Below, piece after piece: positions 59,926-64,000 of a stretch of DNA of 64,000 nucleotides (position 1 is the first letter of the stretch; each line of letters begins with the position of its first letter). The position numbers were made by a program, and so were the translations under genes. Location: positions 248,001-312,000 of the forward strand of contig NZ_PKRQ01000005.1 in assembly GCF_002855575.1 (NCBI RefSeq), given 5' to 3'. The notes below the pieces were generated by a model that was not told the DNA's origin, did not search any database, and was given only the letters and a program-made list of their open reading frames with translations. This DNA comes from Tabrizicola sp. TH137. GTDB taxonomy: Bacteria; Pseudomonadota; Alphaproteobacteria; Rhodobacterales; Rhodobacteraceae.

Positions 59926-61908
59926 ATGCCCTCCCCCCCACCCGACCGCCCGGTCGGCGCGGCTGCCTCGCCGCGCCCATCGCGCCGCAATGCCGACCGC
60001 CCCCCCTTCGGCGGCCCCGCCTTGCCCGATCCGCACCCCACCGCCTCCGGCCTTGCCGAAGCCGCCGCCGCCTTCCTCCCTGCCGCGCCGCGTCTGCCAC
60101 CCGCGACCCTGGCCCCGGCCCCCGTACCCGCCTCCGTCCCCGCCCCCGTCTTCGATCCGCTCGCCGTCCCGCCCGACATCGCCCTCGTCACGCGCTACGG
60201 CGCCCATCTCTGCCTGCGGCAGGGCCTTCTTCCCTGGCAGTCGCGCGACGGCGAAATCCTGATCCTGACCGCCACCCCCATGGCCTTCGAAACCCACCGC
60301 GCCGCCCTTTCCGCCTGCTTCGGCCCGAAGACCCGCCCCCTGCCCTGCCCCCGCCATCGGATCGAGGCCGCACTTCTGGCCCATGGCGGCGCCGCCCTCG
60401 CTCATTCCGCCGAATATGCCCTGCCCCCGCAACACAGCGCCCGCAGCCTGCCTCATCGCAGCATCGCCCTCGTCATGGCCGGGGCCTTCCTTGCCACCTT
60501 GACCGGCCTCCTCCTCGCCCCTCTCGCCGCCGCCACTGCGCTGCTGCTTCTCGGCCTTTGCAGCCTTTATGCGCTTTTCGCGCTCAAGCTTCTGGCCTGT
60601 ATCGCTACCCTCCGCCGCCCCCCGCCCAGCGCGCCAGACGCCCTGCCCGATGACCTGCTTCCCATGATCTCCGTCCTCATCCCCCTCTATGGCGAGGCCG
60701 AGATTGCCACCCGCCTCCTGCGCCGCCTCGCCCGGCTCGATTATCCCGCCGACCGGCTCGACATCCTCATCCTGACCGAGGCCGATGATCACCCCACCCG
60801 TGCCATCCTGGCCGCCTCCACCCTCCCGCAGGGGGTGCGCGTCCTCGCCGTGCCGCAGGGCCAGGTCCGCACCAAACCGCGCGCCCTGAATTTCGGCCTC
60901 GATTTCTGCAAGGGCGGGATCGTCGGCATCTGGGATGCCGAAGATGCCCCCGATCCCGACCAACTCCGCAAGGTGGCCGCCGCCTTTGCCGCAGCCCCGC
61001 CCGATCTGGCCTGCCTGCAAGGCGCGCTCGACTTCTACAACCCCCGCACCAACTGGATGGCGCGCTGCTTCACCATGGAATACGCGCTCTGGTTCCGCCT
61101 CTTCCTGCCGGGGCTGGAACGGCTGAACCTGCCCATGCCCCTTGGCGGAACCACCCTTTTCCTGCGCCGCGACCGGATCGAGTCCGCAGGCGGCTGGGAT
61201 GCCCATAACGTGACCGAAGACGCCGATCTCGGCCTGCGCCTCGCCCGGATGGGCTTCCGCACCGCCACGCTCGACAGCAGCACGATGGAAGAGGCGAACT
61301 GCCGCATCCGCCCCTGGATCAAGCAGCGCTCCCGATGGACCAAGGGCTATCTGATGACATGGCTCGTCCACATGCGCGCGCCCCGCAGGCTCCTGCGCGA
61401 TCTGGGGCTGCGCCGCTTCCTCGCCGTGCAGGCCCTGCTGCTCGGCTCGCTGATCCATGGCGCGCTCGGGCCGCTGATCCTGTTGCTCTGGCTCTACAGC
61501 CTGCCCCTCCTCGGGCGCGACTGGCTGCCGCTCGACGTGCCGCCGCAGGTGTCGCTCTCGCTCCTGCTGATCCGGCTGACGGAATATGCCCTCGTCATCC
61601 TCGCCATGCGCCGCACCCGGCATGGCGGGCCGGGCTGGTGGCTTCTCCTCCTCAAACCCTACGGCCTGCTCGCCACCATCGCCGCGATCAAGGCAATCGG
61701 CGAGGCGCCCCTCCGCCCCTTCCACTGGGACAAGACGCGCCACGGACAGTTCCATGACGATGACACCATCCCTGTCCATCCGGCAGGCGCGGCCCAACCG
61801 GACACCCCGCCCGACAGCGCCCGCGCCCCGGCTCCGCCAACGACCGCCCTCAGCGCATCCGTATCTCGCCCGCCTCCACCCGAAGCCGGGTCTCGAAGGC
61901 CTTGCTGA
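59926..61908 (+). CDS. Polytopic family 2 glycosyltransferase (XagB/cellulose-synthase-like)
   Basis: This is a 660-residue protein. A Pro/Ala-rich lead (about 1-80) precedes a small domain like the N-terminal region of type II secretion ATPases (RYGAHLCLRQGLLPWQSRDG, about 85-165). Two membrane helices follow (about 180-225), then the GT2 catalytic domain with ILTEADDHPTRAIL, the DxD-like GIWDAEDAPDPDQL, VTEDADLGLRLARMGFR and QRSRWTKGYLMTW (QxxRW), the set used by processive synthases. Further helices lie at about 505-590. The tail is Pro/Ala-rich and its last 59 bases overlap the convergent GntR gene. The polysaccharide made is unknown; an exopolysaccharide role is inferred. Confidence 0.88.
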   Translation: MPSPPPDRPVGAAASPRPSRRNADRPPFGGPALPDPHPTASGLAEAAAAFLPAAPRLPPATLAPAPVPASVPAPVFDPLAVPPDIALVTRYGAHLCLRQGLLPWQSRDGEILILTATPMAFETHRAALSACFGPKTRPLPCPRHRIEAALLAHGGAALAHSAEYALPPQHSARSLPHRSIALVMAGAFLATLTGLLLAPLAAATALLLLGLCSLYALFALKLLACIATLRRPPPSAPDALPDDLLPMISVLIPLYGEAEIATRLLRRLARLDYPADRLDILILTEADDHPTRAILAASTLPQGVRVLAVPQGQVRTKPRALNFGLDFCKGGIVGIWDAEDAPDPDQLRKVAAAFAAAPPDLACLQGALDFYNPRTNWMARCFTMEYALWFRLFLPGLERLNLPMPLGGTTLFLRRDRIESAGGWDAHNVTEDADLGLRLARMGFRTATLDSSTMEEANCRIRPWIKQRSRWTKGYLMTWLVHMRAPRRLLRDLGLRRFLAVQALLLGSLIHGALGPLILLLWLYSLPLLGRDWLPLDVPPQVSLSLLLIRLTEYALVILAMRRTRHGGPGWWLLLLKPYGLLATIAAIKAIGEAPLRPFHWDKTRHGQFHDDDTIPVHPAGAAQPDTPPDSARAPAPPTTALSASVSRPPPPEAGSRRPC

Positions 61909-62515
61909 TATGCTGGCGCAGCGCCTGATAGGCCGCATCGCCATCCCGCGCCTCGATCGCCTTGACGATCTGGTCATGCTCGGCCAGCGCCACCTCGTCC
62001 CGGCCTTCGGCGGCGAAAGAGGTATTGGCCATCAACGCCATCGACCGATGCACGAGGTCAAGCTGCTGGACCAGGAACCGGTTGTGGCTCGCCAGATGAA
62101 TCTGCTTGTGAAACCGCTTGTTCGCCCGGCTCAACAGCTTCGGATCACCGCCCAGAAGCGCGCGGTCATCCTCCACCATCCCCTTCAGGACGCGGATCTC
62201 CTCTTCCGTCGCATGCCGCGCCGCCAGCCGCGCCGCCAGCCCCTCCAGCTCTGTCCGCACCGCATAAAGCTCGGCCAACTGGTTATGGTCCAGCGAGGCC
62301 ACGATCAGGCTGCGCCCGTCCCGCGTCAGCATCGCCTGCGTCTCCAGCCGTTGCAGCGCCTCGCGCACCGGCGTCCGCGACACGCCCAGCCGCTCCGCCA
62401 GTTCCGATTCCACCAGCCGATCGCCGGGCTTGTACAGCCCCGCCTCGATCGCCTCGAGGATCAGCGTATAGGCATCCTTCTGCACGTCGCCTCCGTCCCG
62501 CTTCAGCCGGGCCAT
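61850..62515 (-). CDS. GntR family regulator, FadR/FCD subgroup
   Basis: This is a 221-residue protein. The winged helix at residues about 5-75 reads AYTLILEAIEAGLYKPGDRL, then VESELAERLGVSRTPVREAL and QRLETQAML. An all-helical FCD effector domain follows, with metal or ligand residues in NKRFHKQIHLASHN and LAEHDQIVKAIEARDGDAAY and a terminal HISKAFETRL. ATG at 62515 is taken because the HTH follows directly; the open frame extends 20 codons. A GTATAC-centred site lies just upstream. The 3' end overlaps that of the glycosyltransferase gene on the other strand. The targets are unknown. Confidence 0.9.
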   Translation of the reverse strand: MARLKRDGGDVQKDAYTLILEAIEAGLYKPGDRLVESELAERLGVSRTPVREALQRLETQAMLTRDGRSLIVASLDHNQLAELYAVRTELEGLAARLAARHATEEEIRVLKGMVEDDRALLGGDPKLLSRANKRFHKQIHLASHNRFLVQQLDLVHRSMALMANTSFAAEGRDEVALAEHDQIVKAIEARDGDAAYQALRQHISKAFETRLRVEAGEIRMR

Positions 62516-62529
62516 CCGGCCCGGATACG

Positions 62530-62541
62530 ATTGTATACCGT
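62530..62541. promoter_or_regulatory. Candidate GntR (FCD) autoregulatory site
   Basis: TTGTATACCG contains the palindromic GTATAC core found in operators of many FCD-type GntR regulators. It is 15 bases upstream of the regulator start, so binding would block its own transcription or initiation. Confidence 0.35.
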
Positions 62542-62619
62542 TTGTGACACTACCCCCCGTCCCCGCCCCTTTCAACCGCCCCCATTGCCGCGCCCGCCCC
62601 TTCGGGCTAGCTAGGGTTC

Positions 62620-63270
62620 ATGCCCGCAGAACAGTTCCGCCACATCCGCACCTGGGTCTTCGACCTCGACAACACCCTCTACCCGCCCCACATGCGCCTC
62701 TTCGACCAGATCGAGGTCCGCATGACCAATTGGGTGATGCAGGCCCTCGGCGTGGACCGCGCCCATGCCGACCATCTGCGCGCCTCCTATTGGCAGCGCT
62801 ACGGCACCACCCTCGCGGGCCTCATGGCCGAACACCGCATCGACCCCGAGGCCTACCTGGCCGATGTCCATGACATCGACTTCTCCGTCCTCTCCCCCGA
62901 TCCCGTTCTGGCCCGACACATCGCCGCCCTGCCCGGCCGCCGCATCGTCTATACCAATGCCGACACGCCCTATGCCCATCGCGTTCTGGCCGCCCGCGGC
63001 CTCACCGGCCTCTTCGACGCGGTCTATGGCGTGGAACACGCCAAGTACCGGCCAAAGCCCGAACGTCAGGCCTTCGAGACGGTCTTCGCGCTCGACCGGC
63101 TCGATCCCGCCACAGCCGCGATGTTCGAAGATGACGCCCGCAACCTCGCCGCCCCCCACGCCATGGGCATGCGCACCGTCCATATCGCGCCCGAACCCGA
63201 ACCGGCGGACCACATCCACCACCACAGCCCCGACCTGTCGGATTTCCTCGGGCAGCTCATCCGCCGCTGA
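62620..63270 (+). CDS. HAD family pyrimidine 5'-nucleotidase (SDT1-like)
   Basis: This is a 216-residue HAD hydrolase. Motif I is WVFDLDNTLYPP with the Asp nucleophile, motif II RIVYTNADTPYA, motif III lysine KYRPKPERQAF, and motif IV MFEDDARNLAAPHAMG. A helical cap lies between motif I and motif II. It is the type annotated as pyrimidine 5'-nucleotidase in alphaproteobacteria, dephosphorylating UMP/CMP or related phosphates in the cytoplasm. It is divergent from the GntR gene with about 105 bases between starts. Confidence 0.92.
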   Translation: MPAEQFRHIRTWVFDLDNTLYPPHMRLFDQIEVRMTNWVMQALGVDRAHADHLRASYWQRYGTTLAGLMAEHRIDPEAYLADVHDIDFSVLSPDPVLARHIAALPGRRIVYTNADTPYAHRVLAARGLTGLFDAVYGVEHAKYRPKPERQAFETVFALDRLDPATAAMFEDDARNLAAPHAMGMRTVHIAPEPEPADHIHHHSPDLSDFLGQLIRR

Positions 63271-63452
63271 CACGAGTTCTGACCCAGATCCCGCCCACCC
63301 GCCCTGCCCCCAGCCCCCACCGACGTCAGTGCCGGAAATCGGCGCGACACTTGCGTCAGATGTCGCCCCCTGCGACGCCGCACCGCAGCAAGAATGTCTT
63401 GGACTTCCACCCGATCCGCCCCAGATACCCGAAAGTAAAACCGGAGTCCCAG

Positions 63453-63701
63453 ATGTCCCTTGCCATTGCCGCCCCCGCCCAGCCCAGCCTCGCCAGCCGC
63501 ATCCTCCACGCCACCCCCGTGATCGGCCATATCGCCCGCGACATCTCGCGCGACATCAGCACGATCTACTATGTGCTGACCATCCTCCTCACCCTCCTTG
63601 TCCTCGCGATCCAGACCTGGGGCCTCGCCGCCCTCGTCCTCACCGCCGTCGCCTTCGTGCCGGTGATGTTCACGCTGCTGATCTGGATCACCCTGCCCTG
63701 A
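63453..63701 (+). CDS. Small two-helix membrane protein, hypothetical
   Basis: This is an 82-residue protein. A soluble lead of about 30 residues (QPSLASRILHATPVIGHIAR) is followed by two adjacent hydrophobic helices (STIYYVLTILLTLLVLAIQT and LAALVLTAVAFVPVMFTLLI). GGAG about eight bases before the ATG at 63453 supports the start; the longer frame is unlikely. I do not recognise a family with certainty. It lies between the HAD nucleotidase and the UbiH-type gene and may be expressed on its own. Confidence 0.72.
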   Translation: MSLAIAAPAQPSLASRILHATPVIGHIARDISRDISTIYYVLTILLTLLVLAIQTWGLAALVLTAVAFVPVMFTLLIWITLP

Positions 63702-63777
63702 TCCGCCGCAGGGGCACTTTGTCGCTTCGCCTTCCCGCGCCACAGGCGTATCTCTCAGGGACAAGACGGAGGCGCGC

Positions 63778-64000
63778 ATGACCCGCGAAACGACCGATAT
63801 CCTGATCTCCGGCGGCGGCGTGGCCGGCCTCACAGCCGCCGCCGCCTTCGGCTCTGCCGGCTTCTCCGTGATCTGCGTCGATCCCGAGCCGCCCGTCACC
63901 CGGATGGAGGATGACGGTGCCGACCTCCGCACCACCGCCATCCTGCAACCCTCCCTCCCCGTGCTGGAAGCAGCCGGCCTCTGGGCCCGCCTCGCCCCCT
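63778..64000 (+). CDS. UbiH/UbiF/VisC/COQ6 family FAD-dependent hydroxylase, N-terminal part
   Basis: The visible 74 codons begin MTRETTDILISGGGVAGLTA with the FAD-binding GxGxxG motif and continue through FSVICVDPEPP (end of beta-2, acidic residue). The conserved DLRTTAILQPSLPVLEAAGL follows, typical of ubiquinone ring hydroxylases of the UbiH family. The gene runs off the end of the window. Which ubiquinone position it hydroxylates cannot be decided from the fragment. GACGGAGG precedes the ATG. Confidence 0.9.
   Translation, partial: MTRETTDILISGGGVAGLTAAAAFGSAGFSVICVDPEPPVTRMEDDGADLRTTAILQPSLPVLEAAGLWARLAP

Overview
The window looks like a chromosomal segment of an alphaproteobacterium of the Rhodobacteraceae type. 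This is inferred from the uniformly high GC content with heavy GC3 use, the FNR/FnrL-type boxes, a ctaD gene standing alone, RTX proteins ending in a Hint domain, and the local order SPOR protein - DD-carboxypeptidase - tmk - holB - tatD - MBL hydrolase. No rRNA, CRISPR array, insertion sequence or complete prophage is visible. Two tRNA genes are present, Ser-TGA and Leu-GAG, both on the minus strand.

Layout, left part. 1-1.2 kb: the 3' end of uvrB facing a membrane-anchored NYN/Zc3h12a-type nuclease. 1.3-4.7 kb: a LysR regulator divergent from a small operon made of an NADP/F420-oxidoreductase-like domain joined in frame to a GFA domain, an ABM-domain membrane protein and a DJ-1/Hsp31-like protein; it looks like an electrophile or aldehyde stress cassette. 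4.7-11.4 kb: a three-gene cluster of transglutaminase-DUF2126, circularly permuted ATP-grasp fused to alpha-E, and transglutaminase, predicted to make and process an unknown peptide. 11.5-21.1 kb: a BMP-type ABC importer operon with embedded biuret hydrolase (biuH), a second isochorismatase-fold hydrolase that is a triuret hydrolase candidate, a cupin and allophanate hydrolase (atzF), with a divergent LysR regulator. It reads as a nitrogen-scavenging pathway from triuret through biuret and allophanate to ammonia and CO2.

Middle part. 21.3-27.9 kb: a DUF4010/MgtC-like membrane protein with an FNR-type box, then an RND efflux pair divergent from a TetR regulator, with two abutting 19-bp operators between them. 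28.3-30.5 kb: a small, visibly less GC-rich island next to tRNA-Ser that carries a phage MuF-type head protein with a probable nuclease toxin tail and a translationally coupled small acidic protein, a candidate immunity protein. 30.7-37.2 kb: housekeeping genes for envelope, dTMP synthesis, DNA replication and hydrolases, ending in an AEC transporter. Three tandem hairpins separate this from a spermidine/putrescine-type ABC operon at 37.4-41.9 kb.

Right part. 42.2-49.1 kb: two large tandem RTX/Hint proteins that share an almost identical 558-bp 3' segment. 49.4-54.3 kb: tRNA-Leu, a methyltransferase, lipB, a membrane LytTR regulator and ctaD with a perfect FNR box. 54.4-64 kb: small envelope proteins, an acyl-CoA ligase, a bile-acid/sodium symporter family protein, GatB/YqeY, carA, a polytopic GT2 glycosyltransferase, a GntR regulator, a HAD nucleotidase, a small membrane protein, and the start of a UbiH-type hydroxylase that is cut by the window end.
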